64,000 bases of DNA, from the NCBI GenBank assembly GCA_013180625.2, contig SNVD02006121.1:182576-246575 (forward strand). Reading direction: 5' to 3'. A model generated the notes under the pieces. It saw only the letters and a list, made by a program, of their open reading frames with translations. It was not told the origin of the DNA and made no database searches. Source of the DNA: Boswellia sacra. Its lineage: Eukaryota; Streptophyta; Magnoliopsida; Sapindales; Burseraceae. Made by a program: the position numbers and the translations under genes. Below are positions 41,573-53,562 of the stretch, one piece after another. The first letter of the stretch is position 1. Every line of letters begins with the position of its first letter.

Positions 41573-44500
41573 GTAAGAATGATTGAAACAACTCTTATTT
41601 TGTTTTCTTTTTTGATGTGGGTGTATAATAATGACTAGGTTGCTGGGACCACTAAGCTTGGTTTTTCTGCCATGTAAAAATCTTCCATATAGTGAAATCC
41701 AAGTATTTAAGTCTGAGGCTTTGTTGGGTTGAGTTTAACGAGAAGATGAGTCTCAAATAAAGCTCAATAAGCTTTAGCTTGTTTTTGCCGCTATACTGGT
41801 GACTCTCACCAAATGTATATACATCGGTTAGATAAGTCTATTTGATGAGGAGTTTAATGAATTGGGATCATTAGGACTAGTCAGTGTAGTATGCTTGAAC
41901 TCTTATTACTGACTGAAAGAAAGTGGTAATGATTTAAACTTTTCCTTGGGAGCTGCATTTTATGTGATGGAGAATTGAAGTTACCAGTAGGTTAAAAATT
42001 TTAAGTTGTTAGACTTAACAGCTTATAACTGTTGTCAATGTAAAACTATGATTCATGTTCAGCATGTTTACCCAAAATATATAGTAAAAGCTATGATTCA
42101 TGATAAGCATGTTAATTGGTACATTAATCTTGAGTCATTCAGCAGATCGAATTACTTAATGCAATGAAATATGTTCATCTGACTCTTAACATTTTTTTGG
42201 TCCAAGGTTTTTCAGATGTGTTCTAGTTTCTTCTGTATATTGGTTGCTGTGTGTGCCACTTTACACTGATATACTGCACAACTAGGTGGTTCAAGTAGAA
42301 GATCGAACAATATGATGATAGATTTGAAGAATGAAATGCTAAATTTAGTTGCTTTTCAAGCATTTTCTTGTTGGGTAAATGGCAAAAGAGATTCATGTGG
42401 GCAAACCAAAAAATAAATGTGACATGGTTTGTGTCCCAGTAATATCACAATTACCCTTTTTTATTGAGAGTTGTTTAGTTCATTGTGCCAAGGTTAGTTG
42501 ATCATGCCTAGATTACTGTGGTAATACTTAGCGGTCTGTCAATAGGATTCTGATGCATAAGAATTTTTCGTTCATATGAAACTATAAGGTACATCCTGGA
42601 AGTTGCTCTTTTATTTTCTTGTCTTTTCTTTTCTTTTTCTTTTTCTTTTTTAATCATCCTATAATTTTAATAGTTTATTTGAATTCTATATATATAAATC
42701 TGTATGTGTCATCATGCTTTTCCATTTGTTGCTTTAAACTTGCTTGAAGTTAAGGTTGAAGCCAAGATGTAAAGATAGTATAAAGACAGGGAAACTTGCT
42801 ATTGCTTGAAGTGCATACAGTACAGGAGAAACAACATGGACAATTCTACAGGCCCAGCCAAAATGCCGATGCAGCGGACACCCACACGTGCACTGTGCAC
42901 ATACGCAAAAAAGGTGATTTAAGCCTTAACTAAATCCTAATAATAAGGAATTCCTATATTCCAAGTGATTTAATCTTTTAAATTCAATGCTTCTTGTTTG
43001 TAGTGAATTTTGGGTGACTTAGCATTCCCTTTTTGATAACTAGACAACTTCACTCAATTTTATCTCAGACGTTGTATGCTATTGCATTCCCATTTTGTTG
43101 ACATTTAGGATATATGGATGTCCAGAAATCTAGACCCTTGACTTTGGAGAGCAAGTGACACCCAGACAAAAATGAAGTGAAACACTTCTTCAATGACCAG
43201 GTATGTGAAGTTAGCAATATTCTCAACATTTTCCTCAATTTCTTAAAAATTTGGTTAACGCTTGTTTAGACTGAATTTCTGTACATATAAACTATTTTCA
43301 GATCATCAATCTAAAATCTTCTTAAAATTTGGTTCCTTAATATGCAACTGAAGCTATGGTGTATTTGATAGTCGCTTCTCCCTAATGTTATTTATGTTGT
43401 GGCAAATGATAGAGCAATATCAACTTATAGATTAGAAGCTGCTTAGTAGAGAGAACCAAAGCCATGTCTTCGGTATAAACATTGGTAATTTTTCAATTTA
43501 AAATTACTTTTTGGGAAGAAATTAAAATATTTGTCAAGTAATCTGACATTGAGCTCAAAGAATGCAGAAAATGGTGAGGTTTGAGCTTCTTGATTACTTC
43601 TTGGGAGAAAAAAACATCACATTTTTAGGTAAGTTATACAACAAAAAGCATCAAATTCAGAAACAAGTCCTTCAAAAGTTGCAAAGAAATAGTTCCTTAT
43701 CTGTTATACATTTACATGTAGCTGACAGTTGTATCAGCTAGTTCTTTCATCTATAATTAATTTGTTTTTACCAACTGCTAGTGAGTCTTTCTTTGGAGAT
43801 TGAAGGACATGAAGAAGCTGCATTTTTTGTGCTTTAGACGCAATGGTAGAAATTATTTAAAGAGTTTGGTCTTTGACACCTGTTCACTTGACAGAATATG
43901 AATGCAGAAAGCTAATAGAAATGATTAAGAAGGCAGAAAGCTAAGCAAATAGAAGAATAATTATAAGATCAAATTACTGCATCTGAGACTTATTAAATAT
44001 TGATCGGTAAATTTATTATGATAGTGTTAGTATTTTTTAAGAATCAAAATCATGTATATAATTCAAAATTTCGATGGATGCTTTGTTGAGTTGTTATCAT
44101 TCTCTTTCATATTTATTGACAAGAAAAAATTTGTTAATGCATGCTTGCAGATGAGAAGATTGACGTGGCATTAAAAAACAATGGTCATGTTGAATGATTA
44201 AGCTGTCTCAAAACCTGAGGTTTTGGTTTATTTATTTATTTATTTATAATGTTCACTTGTATACTCTCTTGTGTTTTGTCAAGCCTAATAAGTTTCCAGA
44301 AATTGTAATTATTTATGTAATGTTCTCTCTGATATTTATGTTGTGGCAAATGTAGGGCAATATTAAGCTTATTGATTGGAAGCTGGTTAGTAGAGAGAAT
44401 CAAAGCCTTATCTTCAGAATAAACATTGGTTTTTTCCGGTTGAAGATTAACTTTTAGGCTGACAAGTCAAATATCTGTAAATTCCACTAAATCAATTCAT

Positions 44501-44599
44501 TGTTGAGCTCAAAGAATGCTGAAATTTGTTGAGGTTTTGAGCTTCCTGATCACTTGTTTGCAGCAAAATTAGCAGAAATTCCCCCTTGACAATTCACTG

Positions 44600-44984
44600 A
44601 TACAGAGGAATCCCGCCATTCAAGTCAAACCTCATGATTTTGTAAGGGAAATTGCTCTACTTGAAACAAGATCACATATTGAGGTAAGTTTTTATAATAA
44701 AATCATCAAATTTAGAACCAAGTACTCCAACAGATGAATAGAAAATTGAAATAAATTATAAACTCTAATGAGTATGCATGTAGCTGTTTCTTTCATCTTC
44801 GACTAAGATGTATTTACCAGGCCAACTGTGTAAGAAAATGCAGTGTTAGACTTTGTCATTGCATTGGTGGACCTGTGTTTTGGGCATTTGAGATGAAAAT
44901 TACGACGATTTAGAATTGAATAAATGCTTCATGTGTTTCCCAATAGGCAATTAAGAAGAGTATTTATCACCATGATGTCTTCAG
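44600..44984 (+). pseudogene. Two further exon-like pieces in CACTA
   Basis: First piece: IQRNPAIQVKPHDFVREIAL and LETRSHIE, ending at 44683 before GTAAGT. Second piece: 44947-44984 between CAATAG and GTATGT, reading AIKKSIYHHDVF. Both have good splice motifs and compatible phases. A possible donor GACCAG|GTATGT at 43200 may mark another exon end. The parent gene is not recognised. Confidence 0.35.
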
Positions 44985-45239
44985 GTATGTTCTAGTGGAT
45001 CCATTTTAGAAATTATTTGCATTGCTTGTCTATCACGGTAAAAAAATTGGGTTATAGCACCAAAAAGAAGGGTTAAAGCTTCATTTATGTCAAGAAATGA
45101 TGAGAGAGTTTGCAAGTAACCAACACGTTTGAATGGGCTGAAAAGAGTTAAAGCTGATTTCTGCCATGAAATGTTCAGAGTCTGTGATAATTTCTAATAT
45201 TTGTTTACTTAATAAGAGAGAAAGAGGAAGAGAGCTGAG

Positions 45240-45248
45240 GGGCGCACA

Positions 45249-45302
<54 letters not shown>

Positions 45303-45306
45303 CTCG

Positions 45307-45338
<32 letters not shown>

Positions 45339-45612
45339 TAGTTTTCAGCCTCCAATGTGTTGAGCTTATTTCTGTTATTTACACACACACACTTAGTTTT
45401 CAGCCTCCAATGTGTTGAGCTTATTTCTGTTATTTACACACACACACACACACACACACTTAGTTTTCAGCCTCCAATGTGTTGAGCTTATTTCTGTTAT
45501 TTACACACACACACACACACTTAGTTTTCAGCCTCCAATGTGTTGAGCTTATTTCTGTTATTTATTTTTTAATTTTTAAATATCATTTTGGGCACAGTTT
45601 TCAGCCTCCAAT

Positions 45613-45682
<70 letters not shown>

Positions 45683-45725
45683 TTTTCAGCCTCCAATGTG
45701 TTGAGCTTATTTCTGTTATTTATTT
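45240..45725 (+). repeat. (CA)n minisatellite with ~45-base spacer repeats
   Basis: Runs of CA (longest near 45614-45680) alternate with the unit TTAGTTTTCAGCCTCCAATGTGTTGAGC plus TTATTTCTGTTATTT, present about five times with varying CA length. A CG run (GCGCGCGCG) lies near 45305. Probably formed by replication slippage and unequal exchange. Confidence 0.85.
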
Positions 45726-45765
45726 TTTAATTTTTAAGTATCATTTTGGGCCTAATAATTGGAAC

Positions 45766-45958
45766 TGATGCCATTCCAGGCTTGCTAGGCAGAGGATTTC
45801 ATCCCAGCAAAGAGGATTTTGATAGTGTAGTTGATGATCCACAAAATCCAAGACATTATATAGTTTGGAATATGAATGTTAATACCCATATTAACCCAGA
45901 ATTTGTTGTTAGTTTCAAGATTGCTTCGAAAGAAGAAGGTGATCTATTACTCCTTTAG
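45766..45958 (+). pseudogene. Captured PARP-like (RCD1/SRO-type) gene fragment in CACTA
   Basis: The frame reads GRGFHPSKEDFDSVVDDP then NPRHYIVWNMNVNTHINPEFVVSFK, which resembles the end of the PARP-like domain of plant RCD1/SRO proteins by memory of the family (HYIVW-NMNTHI-PE-VVSFK). It ends at a TAG (45956-45958). The rest of such a gene is absent. Family assignment is moderate. Confidence 0.45.
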
Positions 45959-47540
45959 AGTTTTTTGTTACTTTAAATATATTTTAATTTTTTGTATATC
46001 TACATTTTAAGAGTGCTACTAATCGACAAATTGGTCATCTCCTGGATGGTACATGGCAAGCAAATTTTGGAGGTTTGGAAATAACAAATTGACCTCACTT
46101 ATCTCTGGCCACAATTCCAGCCTTCGAACTTGCCAATCTGGTATGATTATTATCAGCACTCTGTTCGTAGTTTTTTCTAGTTTGCTTTATTTATTTATTT
46201 ATTGTTACATTTTTCATTATATCACTTTAAATTGTTTAGACGAAATGCCATTTTGACTCCAAAAGATGACTTTTTTTTATGTTCTAAATGACTTTTACTA
46301 CTATGATTCCGCTTTAAGGTGTTTTGAATCAAGAAATTGATTTTTTTTTTGTTGCAATAATGATCTTGCATTTTGAGGTTGTGTTTTGTTGCATAATTTT
46401 ATTTGAAGAAGTGGAAACAAATTGATAAGCTTATTGCAGTGATGATATTGTTACACTAGCTAATTCATGCTAATAATTATTATACAATTGTTGTCACTTG
46501 TCTCTCTCTGAGTTTGAGAAATCATGGGCCACTAACTGCTAAGGGCTTCTTTTTGTTCTAAAGTAGTGTTGTATCATATGTGAGATGTTATTTTGTTCTG
46601 CCTGTTCTTTGTTTCTATAGTATTGGTGTATCATAAATGAGATGTAAGCAAATTTGCTACTGTCAATTATCTCTTTAAGTTCAAGAATTAGGCAGAATTT
46701 TGCCCAGAAAAGTGAGCTCTAATTGCTGCAGATTCCAATCAGTTTTCTGGGCTGGATGTTGCTTGATATTTGCTCATGAAACTAGCATTATTGACATAAT
46801 GTGATGGATACTGCGTGATGGACTGCCTAAGATCAAATTTGCTTTAACTAACATAAGTCTTCTGTCAACTTCAATGGGTCTGCATGATGTAAATTTGGAA
46901 ATATTTGCCTTCTGCAGTCCAAAGGCAATTGGGGGAATCGCATCAAATAACCAGACTGGGAAGCTTAATAAGTACATATTTAACTTTTTTAGTATTGATC
47001 TGTGGCTGCATGCTTTTTGTCTAACATTTCAAGTGTGGCTGCTTCATGGTGTGCAATAAACTTTCAGTTTCATCATTTGAGCTTAGTTAACATTGAAATA
47101 GTAGTAAGGCAGGGAATTTATCATATATCTTGGTAATATGTGGACCTCAGTGCTTTCCTGCCACTACTTTTAATTGGCCAGAGAGCAGGGACATACTTCT
47201 TGGTTTGTCTAGACTGTTTCTTTAATAGTTGCACTAATTTACATGAATGCATCAAGTAATTGGTCCAATCATTAAATTCATTCCCCAATAAAATTTCTTT
47301 TAAGATGTTTTGATGTTAATTTTTTCTCTTAAACCTCTATCATTTACAGAGAATAGTGTATAACTAGTAAATTTCTTTGCACTGACCAAGTAAAGTTTTG
47401 TTTGACATAACTATTGGTTTTCTACTTTGTTATTGCATTTATTACTTATGAATTCAAAATTCTGTTTTATAACGGCAATAGTAATCTGGGATTCTAGTGG
47501 TAGATTACTGAAATATTATATTTTTTCTAATTTTTGAAAT
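45959..47540. other. CACTA interior, non-coding
   Basis: About 1.6 kb with no supported gene. It is T-rich and looks like intron or promoter DNA of captured genes. Confidence 0.4.
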
Positions 47541-47544
47541 ATTA

Positions 47545-47800
47545 TACTTGGCGGTCAAAAACCGTCAAGTATATATTTTTTTTAATTTTTAAACCTATTA
47601 TACTTGACGGTCAAAAACCGCCAAGTATAGTTAGGTGTATATTTGGCGTTAAAAACTGTCAAGTATATATTTTTTTAATTTTTTAAAACTATTTATACTT
47701 GGCGGTCATAAGACCGCCAAATATGTTAAATTGATCATATTTGGCGGTGCCATTGGTGGCATTTTTAAGACCGCCAAATATGACATTTTTTCTTGTAGTG
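47545..47800 (-). repeat. CACTA subterminal repeats
   Basis: At least four copies of an inverted motif with arms TACTTGGCGGT / ACCGCCAAGTA or its ATTTGGCGGT variant, ending in the terminal repeat TTCTTGTAGTG. Confidence 0.75.
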
Positions 47801-48566
47801 AAATAGCATGCCTTTCCAAAAACTAGTCTATAGGGAGACATTCCAATTGGTGTCTTGAAAGGGGTTCGATATGCCCATAATGCATTGTCCAACTTTCTTG
47901 CGTAATCTTTCCTTGAATTTGCAACTGTCTTTTCAAGAATTCTCTTCACCTCATGATTGGAGATCTCCACTTACTCGTTAGTTTGCAAGTGATAGGCGAG
48001 AGCTTTCCTATGATTTACACCATACTAAACAATAGAGCTGTGAATTACTTGTTACAAAAATGTGTGCCTTCATCACTTATTATAGCCTTCGGCGTACCAA
48101 ACCTTGTAAAAATGTTCTTTTTTAGAAAGATAAGCACTACTTTACCATCATTAGTCGGCGTTGCCACTGCCTCAACCCATTTCGACACATAATCCACTGC
48201 CAAGAGAATGTACTTGTTATTATAAGAGTATGAAAATGGTCTTATGAAGTTGATGCCCCATACATCCAACAGCTCCACTTCTAGCAATGGCATTTCATTT
48301 CATCTAGAAATATTGCTTGTTCTTTGACACTTATCATAATTGGCAACAAACTTATGAGCATTCTTAAATAAAGTAGGCCAAAAAAAAACTGATTGAAGAA
48401 CTTTCGTTGCTGTCCGTTATCCTCCAAAGTGACCTCCACACTCTAGTGCATGGCGGTGCTTCAAAATGTATTCCATATTCTCTTCCAGTAAACATCTTCA
48501 TATAACTTGATCGTATAACTTGATCTGCACAATGTCGATAGAGAATGGGAGCTTCCCAATAATAAT
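47801..48566 (-). pseudogene. Element B integrase, N-terminal and core part
   Basis: Minus-strand reading: NNYYWEAPILYRHCADQVIR (48566-48505), core with [17 protein letters not shown] and [18 protein letters not shown] (48230-48048), then [31 protein letters not shown] and [16 protein letters not shown] (outline) to 47801, where the CACTA element cuts in. Stops and shifts occur throughout. Confidence 0.8.
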
Positions 48567-49160
48567 TGTTAGTATCAGTGTGTCGAGCTGGTGTCGAGAT
48601 TCGTCTAGTGCTATTGTCGAGCTTGTATCCAGTGTCATGTTGTTGTTTTGTCAAGTGTCGAGAATATTGTTGAGATGTGTCGAGATATGTCAAGTTGACT
48701 ATATCAAGATATGTCGAGTTGATTATATCGAGATATGTCAAGATATGTCGAGATGTGTCGAGTAGATCATGTCGAGTTTATTGGTGTCAAGTGTGGTTAG
48801 GGATGGCAATTTGATCCGGCCGGGGCCGGGGATCCGAAAAATCCGGACGTCCAGGGCCGGGCATTAACTCGAAAAACTGGGGACTTTGGCCGGGGCCGAG
48901 GAGAAATTTTCTGCCGGGGCGGGGTAGGGGGACCAGGGCCGGGGACTCGGAATTAAACCCGGGGGATGCAATTGTAATTTTAAAATTATGTCATGTAAAA
49001 ATCCTTTTAAGTCCTATCAGTTTTTAATTCTAACTTTCACCCCTTATTTAAAATTTAGCCCAAGCCCAGCCCAACTCTTGATAAGATTTTTTATTTCAAA
49101 CCCATTAGATGCGTCAAGCCCAGCCCATCTCCAAAGAAATTTTTTTAAAAATTTGTTGCT

Positions 49161-49223
49161 GTCCCCGGGGTTCGAACTCGCCTCCCAGAATGGATAGAAA
49201 GGGTGTGACACCACTGGGCCGCA
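49161..49223 (-). repeat. tRNA-like segment 1 (SINE-head type)
   Basis: On the minus strand GCGGCCCAGTGGTGTC matches a pol III A box and GAGTTCGAACCCCGG a B box, about 40 bases apart. No acceptor-stem pairing or CCA end was seen, so it is not called a tRNA gene. Confidence 0.5.
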
Positions 49224-49303
49224 ATCCATTTCGAATTTATTTGGCTGCCTATATATATATTTGCAACGCATGTCCAAGGAAATTATGTTCAAAATTATAT
49301 ACA

Positions 49304-49368
49304 ACCCCTGCGGTTCGAACTCGTCACGCAATATATAAGTAAACAGCGGGCTACCATTGGGCCGCAGA
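49304..49368 (-). repeat. tRNA-like segment 2 (SINE-head type)
   Basis: Minus strand TGCGGCCCAATGGTAGCCCGC (A box) and GACGAGTTCGAACCGC (B box). It resembles segment 1 and lies 140 bases from it in the same orientation. Confidence 0.5.
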
Positions 49369-49391
49369 CTATTTTACATAAAACTTTGCTG

Positions 49392-49440
<49 letters not shown>

Positions 49441-50711
49441 AAAAAAGCATCAGAATTAAAAAAAAAAAGGCAGCCAGGGTTTTAATCCCGGGTTATTGGA
49501 AAACCCGACCCCGCCCGGGGTACCCCGGACCCGACCCCGGGAAAAAAATTCCGGGTAATTTTTCGGGGCCGGGGAGTGCAATTGAGGGCCGAGGCCGGGG
49601 CCGGTCGAGTTTCGATTTCGTCTAGTGTCGAGACTTTGTCGAGTTTCGATTTTGTCTAGACTTTGTCAAGTTTCATTTGTCGAGTGTCGCGTTTTTGTCG
49701 AGTGTCATGATTGTGTCGCATGTCAAGTCTGTTGTGTCAAAACTGTTGAGTGTCGAGTTTTAAGTGTCGAGTGTCGAGTGGTGTTGTCAAGCACTTAAGC
49801 CGAGAGTGCTAATGACGAGTTCTGATTTGGTAATAACATAATGTGCCATGCACATGTTATGTTTTGATCAACTTGTGATGAAACAAGAATATTAGTTTAC
49901 TGTTTCTAGAATTTTATTTTAGGAAGTATTTGATTTATAAATATCTCCTAAAATTAGGATAATATCTTGTATCCGAATTAGAATAGGAGATTATTTATTT
50001 ATCCTAATCTCTTTAGGTATTTAATTACTTTATATTTTATTTCTCGTAATCCTAATGTGATTTTGCTTATATCTTTTACAGGATTTTTCTAGGAATTTTC
50101 GTCCAGGCCTCTCACTATATATTTACCATTTAATAACCAGGTGAAAAGGAAGAAGAACCGTTGAAGAGAGATTGAACTGGTTAGCTGATTTGGTTGTGAG
50201 AGAGTCTTGATTTTGGCGTTCCATGAATTGATAGAAGAGCTTTAATGCAAATTGGAATGCTTCTTTAATTTGATTCTTTGAGTCTTTTGATTCATGTATG
50301 AGTGATAGAAATCGTACATGAGTTGTTGATTGAGTCTGTGTGAGTTAGTAGACACTTGGGATAACTTGCGGGTTAAGTGTTTATGTAATTCAATGTCAGA
50401 CGTCGGTTGTTATGTATAACTTAACAGTGTATTGTTTAGTTATCTGCGATAGAGAGTGGACAATGTCACTAGAGTTTATGATCTTTGAGAAGATTTTGTT
50501 TTACAAAGAGTAGGTCAGTGTGTGAGGGTGAGTCAGCACTGTAAAAGGTTCTAAAGATTGTACAAAGAAGAACTTAGTGAATTGCAACTCTATAGCTTTC
50601 CGTGGACGTAGGTTTTATAACCGAACCACGTAAAAATCCTCCTGTGCCAATTTACTTTATAGTTTACTGTTTTATTTTATATAACTGCATACTTCTAGAA
50701 CTCTCAATAAT

Positions 50712-53562
50712 GTTTGACATCAGTAAAGAATTTCTTTTTTTCGTTGATAGCAGAGCTCCGATGGAATGGTCTTTGCTGCAAGATAATTTACAAAATCTAC
50801 AAACCATGGAAAAGTTTTGTTAGATGATACAATAAAGAGTTGTTCATCCGAAAAGTTATCATCAATGGCTAAATGTGCTCTTCCTATTATTTCGGTAGGT
50901 CTAATCGAGAGAGATGATCAGCCACCAAATTCTCTATGCCTTTCTTTTCCCTTATCTCTAAATCAAACTCTTATAGTAACAGCACCCAGTAGATTAGCCT
51001 AGGCTTTGCATCTTTCTTGGTCATAAGGTATTTAATAGCAGAATGATCCATGTACACAATTACCTTATTACCAATCAAATATTGCCTAAACTTATCAAAA
51101 GCAAATTCAACAGCAAGCAACTCTTTTTTAATTGTGGCATAATTAAGTTAAGCATCATTGAGGGTTTGATTAGCATAATATATGGCACAAAATCCTTGTT
51201 CCGTCGCTATCCTAACACTACACCTACTACATAGGCACTTGCATCACACATTAGCTCAAAAGGTAACTCCCAATTTGGTACTACCATGATAAGGGCTGTC
51301 ACTAACTTTGCTTTTTAGAGTCTCAAAAGCCTACAAACAATCTTTATCAAAGACGAACGGGTTATTTTGCACAAGTAAATTTGAAAGTGGTTTGGAAATC
51401 TTGGAAAAATCCTTAATGAACCTCATATAGAAAGCTGCATGGCCTAAAAAACTTCTAATCCCTTTTACAGATGTTGGTGGTGGTAGTTTCTCAATTGTCT
51501 ATATTTTTGTCCTATCAATCTCGATACCTATGGATGATATCTTATGGCCCAAAACTATCCCCTCCTTAACCATAAAGTGACATTTCTCCCAATTTAGAAC
51601 CAAGTTAGTTTCTTCACACCTTTTAAGAACTAACTTTAAGTTATCTAAATATTGATCAAAAGTTTTCCCAAAAACAAAAAAATCATCCATGAACACTTCA
51701 ATGCCCTTCTCTATTATGTCAGAGAATATGGCCATCATGCATCTTGGAATGTGGCTGGAGCATTGCATAACCCAAAAGGCATTCGTTTAAAGGCAAATGT
51801 GCCATAAGGGCAAGTGAAAGTGGTCTTCTCTTAGTCTTCGAGTGCTATGGCAATTTGATTGTATCTCGAATAAACATCCAAGAAACAGTAGAACTCATGT
51901 CCAGCCAATCTATCTAGCGTTTGATCAACAAAGGGCAAATGAAAGTGGTATTTTCTAGTGTGTTTATTCAGCTTTCTATAATCTATGCAAATACAATATC
52001 CAGTGACCGTGCAAGTTGGAATTAGCTCCTTATTCTCATTCTTTAAAACAATCATTCCTTCATCTTTAGGTACTACTTGTATTGGACTACCCCATGAGCT
52101 ATCCAATATTAGGTAGTTTACTCTAGCATCTAACTACTTTAACACTTCAGCTCTCACTACCTCTTTCATGGTGGGATTTAGTCTTCTTTGTGCATCAATT
52201 GATGGCTTAAAATTCTCCTCCATGAGAATTCTATGCATGCACATGAAAGGGCTAACTCCTCTCAAGTCGAAAATAGACCACCCTATAGCAGTTTTATGTT
52301 CTCTTAATACTCTTAACAATTTTTTTCTTCTTCTACACTAGTCAATGTAGATGATATAATAATTGAAAGTGTAGATGACTCCCTAAGGTAAGCATATCTA
52401 AGATGGCTAGGTAACTGCTTTAACTCAAGAATTGGTGGTTTTTTCAATAGAAGGTAAAGGTCTTATAGGTCCCTATCCTAAAGGGTCATAATATTTCCTA
52501 TGATTTTGCCCTAAGTAATCCATCCAATTCACATATTCAATTGCCTCACGTTCATCAAAATCATCAAACAAACTAGCACATGTCAAACTAGCTTGTAATG
52601 TATCCAAAGGTAAATTTTTATGTTTCAATACCATAGAATTCATATCATCAATTCGAGCAATTTTCAATGTCATTCGGATATTTCATGGCATTAAAAACAT
52701 TAAATGTTACATCTTCCTCTTGTACATGCAATCTGAACTCACCCTTTTGGACATCAATTAATGCCCTACCGACTGCAAAAAATGGTCTGCCCAAGATAAT
52801 AGGTGTCTCCTTGTCCTCTTCCATATCAAGCAAAATGAAATCAGTTGGAAAGATAAATTTGTCTACTTTGACCAGCAGATCTTTAATCACTCCTCTTAGA
52901 TGCTTAATGGATCAATCAACTAACTGCAAAGAGACTGTAGTAGGTCGTGTTTCCCCTAAACCAGGCTTTCTAAAAACAAATAAAGGTATTAGATTTATGC
53001 TTGCACCCAAATCACACAATGCATTAGTAAAGAAAGATTCACCAATAAAGCGAGGAATAGAGAAACCCCCTGGATCTTTAAGCTTTGGTGGCAACTTCTT
53101 TTGCAATATGGCACTACACTCTTCAGTTAATGCAACTATCTTGTAGTCCTCTAGCTTCCTCTTCTTTGACAGTATATCTTTCATAAACTTGACATAACTT
53201 GGCATTTGCTCTAAGGCCTCCGTAAAAGCTATATTGGCAGGTAATTTCTTGAATACCTCCAAAAACCTAGAGAATTGTTTGTCAAGCTTACACTTTGGTA
53301 GCCTTTGAGGAAAAGGAACTTTAGGCACTAGTTCTTGAATAGGCAATTGTATGGTTTGCACTTCTTCATCAACAGTCTTCAATGGTGGGATGGGAGGAAT
53401 ACCTGATTCTTCTTCTACCTTCTCCTTTGGTCTCTTGACTTTCATAGGTTCTTTTAATTCCTTACCACTCCTTAAAACAATAGCTTTGCAATGCTCTTTT
53501 GTGTTTACTTTAGTAGTACTAGATATATTACCTTGTATTCTTCCACCCATCATATTGGCCAA
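50712..53562 (-). pseudogene. pol: Element B protease, RT and RNase H, broken
   Basis: Minus-strand blocks in order: Gag-protease linker and protease (53562-52912) with CDLGASINLIPLFVF, continuing KVDKFIFPTDFILLDMEEDKETPIILGRPF (52890-52800, outline); RT from 52319 (LRGVSPFMCMHRI, then SSWGSPIQVVPK, CIDYRKLNKHTRK and VFMDDFFVFG near 51690); RNase H near 51300-51000 (YTDH region); and the linker ending at 50755 (FSDEQLFIVSS-type). Many frame breaks. The solo LTR interrupts just after the QRKKF-type segment near 50730. Confidence 0.82.

Larger units (their letters stand above)
39808..47800. mobile_element. Non-autonomous CACTA (En/Spm) transposon carrying captured exons
   Basis: Ends CACTACAAGAA (39808) and TTCTTGTAGTG (to 47800) are CACTA terminal inverted repeats, flanked by the 3-bp target duplication AAA (39805-39807, 47801-47803). 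7993 bp. The right end (about 47545-47785) has repeated palindromes around TTGGCGGTCAAAAACCGCCAA, the subterminal repeats expected for binding of the element's own protein. No transposase was recognised. The interior has gene-like pieces with splice signals from apparently unrelated genes, plus a CA-repeat minisatellite. Confidence 0.88.
48798..49604. mobile_element. GC-rich insertion, probably hAT-like MITE
   Basis: Starts TAGGGATGGCAATTTGATCCGGCCGGGGCCGGGG and ends with GCAATTGAGGGCCGAGGCCGGGGCCGG (ends shown in part). G/C runs lie near both ends in opposite orientation, like the MITE at 34171. I found no clean 8-bp target duplication, so class and exact ends are uncertain. Contains a (TA)n run at 49395-49432 and two tRNA-like segments. 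Confidence 0.5.
48573..49785 (+). repeat. Degenerate TGTCGAG short tandem array
   Basis: In 48573-48790 and 49604-49785 the heptamer TGTCGAG and variants (TGTCAAG, TATCGAG) recur every 7-20 bases on the plus strand. It forms the U3-like part of the solo LTR. It is split by the GC-rich insertion. Confidence 0.7.
48567..50706 (+). mobile_element. Solo LTR (copia-related) with internal GC-rich insertion
   Basis: TGTTAGTATCAG...GAACTCTCA, flanked by the 5-bp target duplication ATAAT (48562-48566, 50707-50711). The flanking Athila coding sequence reads across when it is removed. The right 860 bases are homologous to the minus-strand LTR at 13720-16850. The left part is a degenerate TGTCGAG array, interrupted by a GC-rich insertion at about 48798-49604. 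Confidence 0.75.

Noticed and set aside
45090..45682. Frames encoding Thr-His or Cys-Val runs
   Set aside because: Direct translation of CA/TG microsatellite DNA.
46053..46256. Possible fourth captured gene fragment after the PARP-like piece
   Set aside because: The frame ends in a Phe/Tyr-rich run typical of AT-rich DNA and no family was recognised.
39808..47800. Autonomous CACTA with a transposase gene
   Set aside because: No TNP2/transposase-like reading frame was recognised; the interior is captured gene pieces and non-coding DNA.
49161..49368. Two functional tRNA genes
   Set aside because: Only A- and B-box matches; the acceptor and anticodon stems do not close by eye, and both lie in a transposable element.
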